From: Bimastos eiseni
Lineage: Eukaryota > Annelida > Clitellata > Crassiclitellata > Lumbricidae
Length of the DNA: 64,000 nt
Direction: 5' to 3'
Assembly: GCA_959347315.1 (NCBI GenBank)
Contig: OY365813.1
Span: 33,136,555 to 33,200,554, forward strand
Below, one piece after another: positions 52,546 to 63,370 of this stretch. The notes under the pieces are model-generated. The model saw only the letters and a list, made by a program, of their open reading frames with translations. It had not been told where the DNA came from and made no database searches. The position numbers and the translations under genes are program-made. How positions within the stretch are numbered: position 1 is the first letter of the stretch; each line of letters opens with the position of its first letter.

Positions 52546-53274
52546 TTCTTAAGGGGCCGACCATAAATTACGTCAAGCAATATTGGACGATTTTTTGACT
52601 CCCTCCATCCCTTCGTCACAAATGCCATAACCCTCCTCAAATACTTAAAACTATATAGTAGAACGAAGAAAAATGGAGAAAATATAAATATTACACTCAT
52701 CATGCATTCCACGAGATGAAAAGCTCCGGTAGAATCATTGCATTGCAAAAATGTTTAATAACAATAGCTTGAGGCAATCCAAACTTCTCCCACGCAGAAT
52801 CAAAATGCTTCTTCATGAAATTAATAATAGGGAGAGTTTGGATCTCATCATCCTGCTCAATAGATAGGCCTACTCCAGATCCAGCCTTCTTCGTCTATCC
52901 AATCGACACTCTCTCCATCTTCTTCGTTTGCGCTTACGACCATTAGTCTAGTTCACTTTTCCGAAGTGCAGTGACTTTTGTGGCCTGATGTGTTTCAGCG
53001 GTATAATTGATTCCTGCTTGGGTGTTACAGATTGGCTGCCTTACTTCCAAAACCCTCAAAAAGACACCAACCGTAAAACCAAACGATCTAAAAATTAAGA
53101 AAACAACTATACCAATTAGTGTTCTTAAATTGTGGCAGCAGTTACTGCTAATTAAGTTTAATTTGTTTAATTGAGTGACAGTTTTTAATAAAATCACAGC
53201 ATTTTGATGTTTGATATGATGATGTGACAATATATCTGTATTCAACTTCTTCTTAAGCAAAAAATTTAGAAGAT

Positions 53275-53375
53275 TATTTGCTTTAATCCTGCTTCTACTC
53301 AAGCAATATTTTTTCAACTCAACATCAAATTTTTATATCATTCCAACTTCTATTTAACGAGGATTCTATGATCAA
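53275..53375 (+). repeat. ~35-bp minisatellite fragment
   Basis: tcctgcttctactcaagca and ttccaacttctatttaacga units. Confidence 0.6.
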
Positions 53376-53429
53376 TTCACCTGTTTTGACCAAATACATT
53401 GCGCAAATAATAGGCGTAACCATTTTTTT

Positions 53430-53560
53430 ACCGTGAACCAATAAATTTGTCCGCTGAGTCGCTGACCCCAGTCGGGAACCTTTTGTCGTTACCCTTTGAT
53501 CGTGAACCATTTGTACGTGAACCATTTGTCGTGAACCATTTGTCGTGGATCTCCTTTGAG
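53430..53560. repeat. GTGAACCATTTGTC minisatellite
   Basis: Five or six degenerate copies of gtgaaccatttgtc. Confidence 0.85.
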
Positions 53561-53579
53561 TGTCATAAAAGCCTAGTTG

Positions 53580-54815
53580 CATTGTATTGTATTGTGTCTA
53601 GACGTGGGCGTGAACTTAGAACGGACTCCCATTGGTCGTCACAAGGCTAGATTGACAGAATGATGAAACTCTATAGGCCTAATTCCATGCGCAGTAATAC
53701 TAGAATGATCTGCCCTGATTGGATAAAGGCTCACCGCTGAATTAAGTTGCCGCGGTTTTCTAAGTTGGACGCATTTTATAGATCTGATGCGAAAATTCGA
53801 ATTATCTTTGTGAATAGTTATTAATTTCGGACTGTTTTGCAAAAATTTTTCGAAATCGGACGTTAGAAGTAATCAGGACACCGCAGATGAACTTTTGGAC
53901 GCAAAGTTGATAGAAATTGAGAAAATTTATCGAAATTTAAAAGTCGCTCGATTTTGCCGGACTACTTTAAACGGTTTCATTTTTTTCACGGAGCAAAAGA
54001 ATTGCTAGACGAATGAAGACATACTGGATGAATACATATCACACGCTTTGCCTCCAGATCAAGCGCCCTCATGCATACATACCAAAAGGATTGTCCAAAA
54101 AGAGATTTAGTTTTTGCCAAGATGTCAACAGGAAGTTCAATTATGCTTGTCGTCTAACTAAAACATTTTGTGATGGGCCAGGCTGTGGATCCATCGCTCT
54201 GCGTTCAGATCAGGTGCATGACCTTCAGTTAGAGCGCAAGATGGTCGACTGTCAGAAAGCACACATCATAATCCAAATTATCATCATCGTCATCCTTACA
54301 CGTATATTAAGCCCCACTATCCAATGGCTGCCAATCAATGGAATAGGCAATTTTTAGGCAAGTGCGTGAGCTTTAAGAAAAGAAGAAAATGGATCTGACT
54401 TGTGCATTAAGATCCACTGACCAATGTCGCCAATCTTGATACTAATAAAATCTCGATAGGCCTACTATTACTAATAACAGGCCTACTAATAACATTATAT
54501 GATGCACATGCGATTCAATGGCCGAATATTCACTAACCCGACCGACGTTTCAGTTCGCATTTTGTAGGCCTATTTGCCTTTGTTTTGTACCTCTGCTTAA
54601 TCCGCTGTATGTCATAAATCCCATAATTTCGTGTAGCCGCTATCGTACCGAAAAGGCCGTGCTACGGTGCAATAGAAATTGTCATTGCTGTTATTACTAT
54701 AGCTTTACAGTTACAATTTCAATAAATAGCTTTACAGTTTATTAATATTATTGTTACTATTATAAGGCCAGAGGATCACGGTAGATCAGATCGTTAAGGA
54801 CGCTGTGTCGGGCCT
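53580..54815. other. Unrecognised intergenic sequence
   Basis: A 114-codon frame at 54013-54357 has no recognisable domain. Several AGGCCTA words occur here. Confidence 0.55.
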
Positions 54816-54839
54816 TTCGACCATATTATTATTATTATT

Positions 54840-55583
54840 ATTATTATACATATATGTTTCACATTATGCTGTTATCGCCCATGTGGGCGAGTTAAGTGAA
54901 TGTTGGCAATGTCCCGATGAGGCAGGCGGCGTTCCCACGCTGAAGGACAACCGAGATACGTTGAAACAGAAATGACGTCTCCATTGGATCACGGGTTGCA
55001 GCACTCGTTCGACTACCCAACTCTGAGATGAACTGCAGTCCTTCACTGCTCCAAGGAGAGGGCTACGAAGTCGAGGGTGTTGGCTATGGTGGAATACTTG
55101 ACCCTCTTCGTCTTTGCTGCGCGTTCGGCTGCTTCGCCAGCTCTGACAGATGTGTCGTCAAGATGGGACTTTGCGTAGGTGTCGGATACTGTCACATCCC
55201 ATGCCAGACGTCGTCCACGTGTCCAAGGAATGAGTGTGACGCCGTCCGGTCGCTTTCCATCTTCTCTTGGCAAGCCGAGAGGTTCCTTTAGCGCTGGAAT
55301 CTTCGCTCTGCCAAGAGCTCTCCAGATGACGTCGTTCAACATGCTATGTCGTTGATGTTTTCCGCTGCCTCTTCTACAAATTAGTCCATGGAGCCCTTTT
55401 GCGTCGACGCTCTCTCGACATTGGTGACACAAGTGTGGCTCGCAGAGCGTCGTTCCTAGCCTCAACCCGGCTGCCAGTCGTACATCCTCGTTTGAGAGGC
55501 GCAGGCCTAGGGCAGTCACAGGGGGTGCTAGCATCCAGTCTCCAGAATGAGGTGTTCGTGACGCCAGCAGGCGAGCATGGTCA

Positions 55584-55590
<7 letters not shown>
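54840..55590 (-). pseudogene. Retroelement C-terminal fragment with restriction-like nuclease signature
   Basis: On the minus strand a 163-codon frame reads ARLLASRTPHSGDW upstream, then LRLGTTLCEPHLCHQC, GLHGLICRRGSGKHQR and LNDVIWRALGRAKIP. GKRPDGVTLIPW and LAWDVTVSDTYAKSHL follow. The RPDG ... WDVT spacing resembles a PD-(D/E)XK-type nuclease core. After a stop near 55045 the sequence continues in another frame (FISELGSRTSAATRDP, then FLFQRISVVLQRGNA) to a TAA-type tail at about 54822-54846. It is a truncated copy bounded on both sides by ATT/TAA repeats. This family is common in cnidarian and mollusc genomes, to my recollection. Confidence 0.65.
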
Positions 55591-55628
<38 letters not shown>

Positions 55629-55840
55629 CATCATCATCATCATCATTACATTACTACTATAGTTGCAACAATTATTGCTATTTAAGTATCATTATTTTAA
55701 TTAGCATTATTATAATTTATCTTCAAATAATCATTATTATTGTTATTATTATTACCATTAATATTACTTTTATTATTATTACCAGTATTAATAATTTTAT
55801 CATTTTTATTATCATTAGTATTATCATAACTACGACGATG
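55575..55840. repeat. ATT/ATC microsatellite tract
   Basis: Pure ATT from about 55585 to 55628, then degenerate attatta sequence. Confidence 0.9.
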
Positions 55841-55849
55841 TAGACAGTA

Positions 55850-56510
55850 ACTTGCAACACGCAATGCTGATAAAACAACACTTCATGCATTGTAACAATC
55901 GTTTATGTTGCTGCTACGACAGAAACCGACTAATGGTACTGTGAGCATGGTAACATGTGATGTGAGCATAGAAACAAGTGCAATGTAACATTTCTGTAAC
56001 ATTTACATATAAAAGCATTTGTCAGCAACTATCTAGTCCACCTGACTCGGGGCAATAATAACAATACTAATAAGAATAACAACAATAATAATGCTTCAAG
56101 GCAGTGTTTTGTACAAGGATAGCCTACCCATTTAGCCAGCTCCTGAAGTTCCTCCATATCCCTCTCTTGATTTATTTGCTGGGAAGGCAGGGATATAGAC
56201 TATTTTAGCTGATCCTGTCGCTTCTGAAAAGTAACGATAACAGTTACTCATATTAGTACTATAATTGAAATAAATTATTGCTGTTGCTTTTTGAACCGAC
56301 TCACAGCGCTCAATTTTCTGCACAGCTATAATGTAACTACGTTGATCTGTGCGGCAACCTCCGACATGCAATGCGTATAAAACGACAACATTCTGCGTAG
56401 CAAGTAATGTGAGCATAGAAACGCACAATGCAACATGTATTGTGACATGTAACGCGAGCATGGTAACATGTAGTGTAACATGTAATGTGAGCATAGTAAT
56501 AATGTGGTAG
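55850..56510 (+). repeat. Duplicated ATGTGAGCATAG-rich blocks
   Basis: gatgtgagcatagaaaca at about 55958 and taatgtgagcatagaaacg at about 56406, each preceded by an acgcaatgc...ataaaac block (55858 and 56366), with more gagcatggtaacatg copies inside. Confidence 0.65.
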
Positions 56511-56964
56511 ACCGCAGCAAACGTAAGTATGTTGTGGAGTCAGTAGCTCTTACATGTCTCTCCGTTTAGACTCATTGGTTTTCCATAGACTACAATTCTT
56601 GATAACAATGATAGACTATAGTTAGGCCTACAGATCGCAATAATAGAGTAGGCGTAGTCGTAAACTGCAATTAATGAACGTAATTAATTTTATTATCAGT
56701 GATGACAATGATAATGGCGATGAGCGCTTTCGAGTAGTTACATTGAAAGGGTGCTATTTAATGTCTTGAATGAATTAATTGTAGACCGTAATAATACACC
56801 GTAATTATATAGACCATTATCATCGGTTGTATAAAGCCTACCTTGGTCTCTGTTGAGACTTTTTGAGGACAGAGCTGAGAGCATCATGTGAGGAGCTCTC
56901 GCTGTTGTTGCTGCTGCTGAGGTTATTTTTGTCTGCTGAGGTTGGTGATGATGAACGAAACGGC

Positions 56965-57155
56965 ACAGTATGAAATCAAGCTAAATTGATTACAAAAACG
57001 AGTTGGAGCTCTTTTTCGTGCTCTGTTTGATGTTTTTTTATAACAAAACTGTTGTGACAAAACCCAAAGGAAGTCTAAAACAAAACAATTAAGACCTTTA
57101 ATAACCCAAAAAACAACTTTTGATTTAAAAAATCTTTGTTTTTTATACCCCTGAT
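56965..57155 (+). repeat. Dispersed repeat Z, copy 1
   Basis: gaaatcaagctaaattgatt, gagttggagctctttttc, gttgtgacaaaaccc and acaacttttgattt match 58048-58224. Confidence 0.8.
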
Positions 57156-57159
57156 GAAA

Positions 57160-57275
57160 TCTGAATATCCATGCCATCTGTCAGGTGTTGACGTGGATCC
57201 TTTGGTTGGTACCACGCTTGTGCGTGGGTCCACCACTGGTGACTCTTTCAGCTTACTGTGCACTGTTTACAAATT
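57160..57275 (+). mobile_element. Subfamily X repeat
   Basis: gccatctgtcaggtgttgac, ccacgcttgtgcgtgg (a 6-bp hairpin, 57212-57227) and ccaccactggtgactctttc match the other X copies. Confidence 0.6.
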
Positions 57276-57325
57276 GATGTAGGCCCTATTATATTACATG
57301 TACACTATAAGGTATAGGCCTATAT

Positions 57326-57375
57326 GACTCTGAGCATCCCAGCCATCTGTCGGCTGTTGACGGGAATCTGTTTCT
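57326..57375 (+). mobile_element. Subfamily X repeat, short fragment
   Basis: ctgagcatcccagccatctg and cggctgttgacgggaatctg match the start of X; the copy is truncated. Confidence 0.5.
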
Positions 57376-57684
57376 TCTCGAGTGACTTGCGCCGTTCATG
57401 GCTGCGCTTTTCATCAAAATCGCCTGTCATCTTAAGATCACCCTTTTTGCCTATGTTCATTTCTCATCGCGACCCTTTTCGTGTTATTTTCGTTTCATCA
57501 TTATTTCCCACCTGCGTGTGGATTCGATATAACTGGCTTAAAACTAACACTATCTAAAATTACTAATTTATGTAACTTTTATATGATTTATATGCTTTTT
57601 AATGTGTTTTCTCATGTAAACGTTGTGCGTCTGCATACGGTAATAAAGAGTAAACTTACTTAGGCCTACATGTAGGGTCTACTG

Positions 57685-57765
57685 TTGGTTGGTTACACGC
57701 GCGTGGTCCGCGTGGACCCAGCATTGGCGAAACTTTTATCTAACTGTGCACTGTTTTACTAACCT
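57685..57765 (+). mobile_element. Subfamily X repeat, fragment
   Basis: ggttggttacacgcgcgtgg then cgtggacccagcattggcga and aactgtgcactgttt continue the X consensus, as at 57160-57275. Confidence 0.5.
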
Positions 57766-58047
57766 ACTAACCTCTCATTAGCCTAGATTTCTGTATCGGG
57801 TTTCAAGTGTCATTCATTATATTCTGTCGTCAAGTGTTTAGTCTCCGGGGCTCGCGTGAATATGAGAGACCTTTCCTCAGATCGTAAAAGCTGTAGCAGG
57901 GCTGCAAACATGTTGTTTTTTTGGTTATTTTTTGTTTGCTTTTTTTTTTAAAATAAAACAGAAAACCCAAATGGTAATTTTTGGGGTTTTTGAAACATTT
58001 TTTTTTCAATTTACTAATATTACTATTACATTACTAATTGTGTGTTA

Positions 58048-58224
58048 TTCAGTCCGAAATCAAGCTAAATTAATTATATGAATGAGTTGGAGCTCTTTTT
58101 CATGCTATGTTGAATGCTTTTAATAACAAAATTGTTGTGACAAAATCCATAGAAAAACTAAAAACCAAATAAAACAAAAGAGACAACTTTTGATTTTTTA
58201 AAGTCTTGGTTTTTTGCACCTCTG
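58048..58224 (+). repeat. Dispersed repeat Z, copy 2
   Basis: Same order of blocks as 56965-57155, with scattered substitutions and indels. Confidence 0.8.
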
Positions 58225-58565
58225 TGCTGAAGGCCTACTTGATGCTATGGGTATAATACATTATTCACTGTTTCGTCCAAATGTTTTCCTGTTTCTTATA
58301 TGGGACCTCTAGTCACCTAGAGGCCACGCAACTTGTCGTTTTTCAAACATCTGCAAAGCACACATTGTGTGTTTTTTCGTTGATAATAATAGATATGAAA
58401 TCTAACTTTATGTCCCATACTAAGGTTTTCTCCTGTTGTTTTTGTGGGTACTGTTAGGAGCTGGTGTACCGACTAGTTATCTATGGTTGTTGACTCTGGC
58501 AGGCATTCAAGCGCAAGTTTTTACGGGTCAAGGTCAGCAAGTGACCGACGAGTGGCCTAAGGCAG

Positions 58566-58645
58566 CGTTTCCCAAAACTGTGTTCCGCGGAACCCTAGGG
58601 TTCCGTGAGGTGAAAGAAAGGGTTCTGCGGAAGACTTTCAGCGTG
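58566..58645 (+). mobile_element. hAT-like non-autonomous element terminus
   Basis: cagcgtttcccaaaactgtg followed by ttccgcggaaccctagggtt resembles the common hAT MITE end (CAG.G.TTCTCAAA...GCGGAACCC) seen in many animals. The opposite end was not found, so this may be a fragment. Confidence 0.45.
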
Positions 58646-58799
58646 ATTACAATTTTCAGAGAAACCTTTTGCTTAACATAACTTTATATATTTGTGTTAT
58701 TTTCAATATAATCGAGGCCTAAACCTATATTTATTGTCTGCATTCTCATGCTTTTGTACCTATAACAGAGTATATTTAGTTTTGATGATGACTGACCTC

Positions 58800-59175
58800 A
58801 TATTCAATCACAAAGTGATTGAATGAGGTGGGTAAATGGGTCAAATTTGGATCAAAAACACGGGGATATCCATTTTAAACTATTTTCACACATTTTCTCA
58901 CTACAGTTGGTGAATCTATGCATTTTATTCTTCCTATCAAGATTATCCATCAGCACCAACAGAAAATAATCATAAAGTGATTGAATGAGGTGGGTAAGTT
59001 GGTAAGATTTGGGTCGAAACACGGGGAACGCCATTTTGAGATATTTTCACATATTTTCTCACTACAGTTGGTGAATCTATGCATTATAAATGACTCTTCC
59101 TATCATGAGTAACATGCATGAGTAACTCACCTAGGCTATCAGAAAATAATTACAAACTGATTGAATGAGGTTGTT
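58800..59175 (+). repeat. ~165-175-bp tandem repeat downstream of the zinc-finger gene
   Basis: gtgattgaatgaggtgggta starts at about 58815 and 58979; a partial third copy begins ctgattgaatgaggt at about 59156. Each contains ctcactacagttggtgaatc. The first copy starts with a perfect palindrome ATTCAATCAC-aaa-GTGATTGAAT (58802-58824). Confidence 0.82.
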
Positions 59176-59540
59176 TAGTGGATCAGAGGTAGCTCAAAAT
59201 ATGGAAAAGCAAGCTCTTGGTTAAACAACATACCGGTAATATCATTACCAGAGGTCTATAAATAACCCCTACCTTACAATCCTTTCCTGTTGATTCCACA
59301 ATCCAACTTCTACTTCAGCAATAATTCTTGTCAATCGCTCACACAATTAAAATGTATTGACTTGCTATTGTCATATCTTTAGTTATCTGGTGGCTAAAAG
59401 CTAAATTTTCTACAAAAGAGTGCATACTGTCAACACTTCCTATTCTAAAATAAATTTGGTACAAAGTAGCCTCTCGTGTTTGCACGAATCCCATCTATTC
59501 TGAAGAATCATTTCAAACTGTAATAATGTTGAATAGCAAT

Positions 59541-61787
59541 TCAGAACACCTCTGCAACTATCTCATCAGGTGGAGAAAATCGATGGCTAGAACAATGGTC
59601 TAGAAATTCTTTCTCTATTTTGAGTAATGCATCACATATACCACATCCAAAAGATTTAGACATTTTGTCTGGATATATATTCTTTAAGAACATTTCATTT
59701 GGTTTATGAGTTACGTCTGTACCGCTGAATGTGGTGAAATGATCAGAAAGGTTAGCAATTACTTCACTTCCTATTTGAAGATTCTCTGGATGTGTTAGGC
59801 CTACTATATCGAATTTAAACTGCTTTGCTGAAGAACTGCCCTTGGTATAAGACTCACTATGTGTGTATTGCTCTTCAGATGCATGAGTTCTTCTCTGGAT
59901 ATTTATATTTCCCAGTTCGTTGATTCCTTGTTGACAATCCTCATGTGAGTGTGTTTTATCTCCTGCATGAGTTCTCATATGACACTTTAGTTTACTACCT
60001 GTTATAAATTGCCTTTGACAGAGCTGGCATTTGAATGGTTTTTCACCAGTGTGGGCTCTCATGTGCTCTTTCAAAGAACCCCCGACAGCAAATGATCTCT
60101 GACACAGCTGGCATTGGTACGGTTTTTCACCAGTATGGGTCCTCATGTGTATTTTCAAAGCGCCGCTATGAGTAAAAGATCTCTCACATAACTGACAATT
60201 GTATGGCTTATCACCAGTATGGGTCCTCATGTGTATTTTCAATGTGCCACCATGAGTAAATGATCTCTCACATAACTGACAATTGTATGGTTTTTCACCT
60301 GTGTGAGTTCTCAAGTGATGCTTCATAGAACCACTTGTAGCAAATGATTTCAGACAGATCATGCATTTTAATGGTTTATTACCGCTGTGAGTTCTTATGT
60401 GCTGTTTCAGACTACTCTCATCAGCAAATGATTTCTTACATAGATGGCAAATGTATGGTTTTTCGCCAGTATGGGTTCTCGTGTGTCTCTTCAAATTTCT
60501 CATGTTGGAAAATAATTTCTGACAAAGCGGGCATTTGTATGGTTTCTCTCCAGTGTGTTGCTCCTCAGTTGCATGAGTTCTTCTGTGGATCTTTATATTT
60601 TCAAGTTCGTTCATTCCTTTATTACAAACCTCACATGCGCATGCTTTTTCTCCTGCATGAGTTCTAATATGACGCCTAAGTACACTGCCCGTTTTAAATT
60701 GTTTCTGACATATCTGGCATTTGTGTGGTTTCTCGCCAGTATGAATTTGCATGTGCTGTTTCAGAGAACTCTTGTCGATATATGATTTCTGACATATCTG
60801 GCATTTGTATGGTTTTTCACCTGTGTGGATTCTCATGTGTCTTTTCAGATTACTACCTCGATTAAATGACTTCTTACATGAATGGCAGATGTATGGTTTT
60901 TCACCAGCATGGATTCTCAAGTGCGCTTTCAGATAACTACCATGAACAAATGACTTTTGACAAAGCGTGCATATGAATGGTTTTTCACCGCTGTGGGTTC
61001 TCATGTGATGTTTCAGACTACATACTTCAGTATATGATTTCTCACATAGCTGACATTTGTATGGTTTCTCCCCAGTGTGTTGCTCCTCAGTTCCATGAGT
61101 TCTTCTGTGGATCTTTATATTTCCATGTTCGTTCGTTCCTTGTTTGCAACTCTCATATGTGCATGCTTTTTCTCCCACATGAGTTTTCATATGACGCCTA
61201 AGTTTACTGCCTGTTATAAATTGCTTCTGACATTGCTGGCATTTGTGTGGTTTTTCGCCAGTATGGGTTCTCATGTGCTCTTTCACAGAACCGTTGTCGA
61301 TATACGATTTCTGACATAGCTGGCATTTGTACGGTTTTTCACCTGTATGGGTTCTCATGTGTCTTTTCAGATGACAGTCTTTAATAAATGATTTCTCACA
61401 TAATTGACAATTGAATGGTTTATCACCAGTATGGGTTCTCATGTGATGTTTCAGACTACATACTTCAGTATATGATTTCTCACATAGCTGGCAATTGAAT
61501 GGTTTCTCTCCAGTATGGATTCTCGTGTGCTTTTTCAGATTACCACTTTGATTAAATGATTTCTGACATAACTGGCAACTGTATGGTTTTTCACTAGTAT
61601 GGGTTCTCATGTGATTATTCAAACTAATATCCTGATCAAAGGACTTCGAACATATCTGGCACTTGTATGGATTTTCTCCTTTTTCGGCACTTATATTTTC
61701 CATCATGCAGATCATCAGATTGTTTATTTCACTCTTTTCTTCAGTTTTGGATCCTGTGACGAGTTGCCAATTGATCACATTCAGCAT
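59541..61787 (-). CDS. Poly-C2H2 zinc-finger protein, 748 aa
   Basis: An uninterrupted frame begins with the first in-frame ATG after an upstream stop and ends at TGA 59541-59543. About 42 N-terminal residues precede a tandem finger array (residues ~43-640), each finger CX2CX12HX3H joined by TGEKP-type linkers: 18 canonical fingers plus three degenerate ones. The degenerate ones contain ENIKIHRRTH or relatives; one has CX4C spacing, one CX2C without the usual aromatic, and the last lacks the first Cys and has Gln for His. After a finger-free segment, a divergent final finger (CGICDALLKIEKEFLDHCSSH in spirit, residues ~715-735) closes the protein. Such proteins usually bind DNA in the nucleus as transcription regulators; the target is unknown. 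No KRAB, BTB or SCAN domain is visible. The short N terminus suggests this could be the main coding exon of a longer gene. Block duplication of fingers is evident. Confidence 0.9.
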   Translation of the reverse strand: MLNVINWQLVTGSKTEEKSEINNLMICMMENISAEKGENPYKCQICSKSFDQDISLNNHMRTHTSEKPYSCQLCQKSFNQSGNLKKHTRIHTGEKPFNCQLCEKSYTEVCSLKHHMRTHTGDKPFNCQLCEKSFIKDCHLKRHMRTHTGEKPYKCQLCQKSYIDNGSVKEHMRTHTGEKPHKCQQCQKQFITGSKLRRHMKTHVGEKACTYESCKQGTNEHGNIKIHRRTHGTEEQHTGEKPYKCQLCEKSYTEVCSLKHHMRTHSGEKPFICTLCQKSFVHGSYLKAHLRIHAGEKPYICHSCKKSFNRGSNLKRHMRIHTGEKPYKCQICQKSYIDKSSLKQHMQIHTGEKPHKCQICQKQFKTGSVLRRHIRTHAGEKACACEVCNKGMNELENIKIHRRTHATEEQHTGEKPYKCPLCQKLFSNMRNLKRHTRTHTGEKPYICHLCKKSFADESSLKQHIRTHSGNKPLKCMICLKSFATSGSMKHHLRTHTGEKPYNCQLCERSFTHGGTLKIHMRTHTGDKPYNCQLCERSFTHSGALKIHMRTHTGEKPYQCQLCQRSFAVGGSLKEHMRAHTGEKPFKCQLCQRQFITGSKLKCHMRTHAGDKTHSHEDCQQGINELGNINIQRRTHASEEQYTHSESYTKGSSSAKQFKFDIVGLTHPENLQIGSEVIANLSDHFTTFSGTDVTHKPNEMFLKNIYPDKMSKSFGCGICDALLKIEKEFLDHCSSHRFSPPDEIVAEVF

Positions 61788-61799
61788 ACGATTCTGAAT

Positions 61800-62500
61800 T
61801 AACTGATATGTGTGTTGCTTTCAAAAATGATTCACCAGATTTTGCTGCAACCATTTTCGTCAGAGCATTTGGAACAACAACTTCGTTTTAGTTTTTATTT
61901 CAGATGATGACAGGATGCGTTCTTTAATCACTCAGAAAAATACTCTGTAATGAACGCATGAAGCGACCCAACCAATGTATAATAGAAAACCTCAATGATA
62001 TTGTTCAGCATGATTTTAACTGAAAATTCCCTGGTTGACCATAACAAATGTTGTATTCAATTAAATGATTAAATCCACTGGAATATGCATGAAAATGTTA
62101 ATAAGATGTGATGCCTTGCAAGTGAATCTTGAAACAATTACAGAATGCAGCTTGTCTACTTCATGTACCTGCTAAAACCAAAATAAACTCACGTTATATT
62201 TGTTTAAAAAAAATCATAGCATAAAATTTCATTGCCACTGACTATGGTGCAATGATTACTTTCCAACAGTAGTTCCGTGACAAGTCATTAATAATATTGA
62301 TGCAACAATAATTCATTAACAAATTAACCCATAATGATGCTCACTTGGAAAAATACGTATTTTAGCATATTTTAGTCTTCTGAAATTTTACAAAAAGCAA
62401 ATAGCATATTTTATTATTATTATTAACATTACTGCGAGCAATGTACTCAAGAAAACCCAGAACTGTCCTAAAACAGCATAATTCATTTAATCACTCCAAT
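61800..62500. other. Upstream region of the zinc-finger gene
   Basis: This would hold the promoter or upstream exons of the minus-strand zinc-finger gene. A second ATG-led frame (MVAAKSGESF...) on the minus strand at 61852-61739 overlaps the start in another phase and could be part of an upstream exon joined by splicing. No core promoter element is clear. Confidence 0.35.
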
Positions 62501-62504
62501 TTCT

Positions 62505-62815
62505 ACTGAAGTATGTGATCCTTTTCATCAATCCAGCTTCCATTTAGGTATATATCTATTCATCAATACAGCTTCCATTTAGGTATATATCTATTCATCA
62601 ATACAGCTTCCATTTAGGTATGTTTCTTTTTAACAATCCAGTTTCTGCATACACGGCCTCCACTTCCGCCGTAAATGCACTCTCATCAATCCAGCTTCTA
62701 CTCAATCTTTATATTTTCATCAATCATACTTCCAATTAAGCATAATTCCTTTCATGAATCCAGTTTCTACTTACACGGTCTTCTGTCCATCAATCCCGGC
62801 TCCATGTAAGCTACA
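62505..62815 (+). repeat. ~35-bp CATCAATCCAGCTTC minisatellite
   Basis: About eight degenerate copies of ttcatcaatccagcttccat followed by ttaggtatatatc or similar. Confidence 0.85.
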
Positions 62816-63000
62816 TAATTATATTCGCGTAAAGTAATAAAATACACTAAAATAGATGTGAACGAAATGATCAATATAAAAATAAGCTAAAATACGCATT
62901 TACCCTAAGTTGCAACAGTACTTTATTATACAGCGCTCTCAAAACGGAATGACAGACTTAAGCTACAATTACAACCTTCGCTTTAAAAAGTAAATAAGTC

Positions 63001-63370
63001 ATGTCAATTATAGACATCATATCATTGATGTGTAACTATTTCCTTTGGTATGCCTTGTCTACCTTTTGGCTCTCTGCACTAGGGTCTTATATTTTGCCCT
63101 GGGTTTCCCTTCGTTCCTCTGCCCGCGGAATCCTGGTGGTTACCCGCATGCGCTCTGCCACGACCCAATTCAGAAGCTTCCCCGACATGGGTCCCACCAG
63201 CTGGAACAGCCTCCCCTTCCTCTTCGGAAGGAGCTGTTTTCTCTCTCTTCTGCTGCCTTCCGGAAGCACGTGAAGACTTTCCTTTTCTATGTTTAGCTTT
63301 GTGTAATTGTGTTGAGTTGTGAGCGCCTCTGATTTTGTTGGCGCTATATAACTGCTCCATTATAATTATG
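63001..63370 (+). mobile_element. LINE 3' end, sense orientation
   Basis: The + strand encodes MGPTSWNSLPF and, in the next frame, AAFRKHVKTFLFYV. Then gagcgcctctgattttgttggcgctatata gives the 3' hairpin and an AT-rich tail. Confidence 0.75.

Noticed and set aside
54013..54357. 114-codon frame starting MKTYWMNTYH
   Set aside because: No domain or family resemblance, and it ends in a low-complexity Ile-rich stretch; probably chance.
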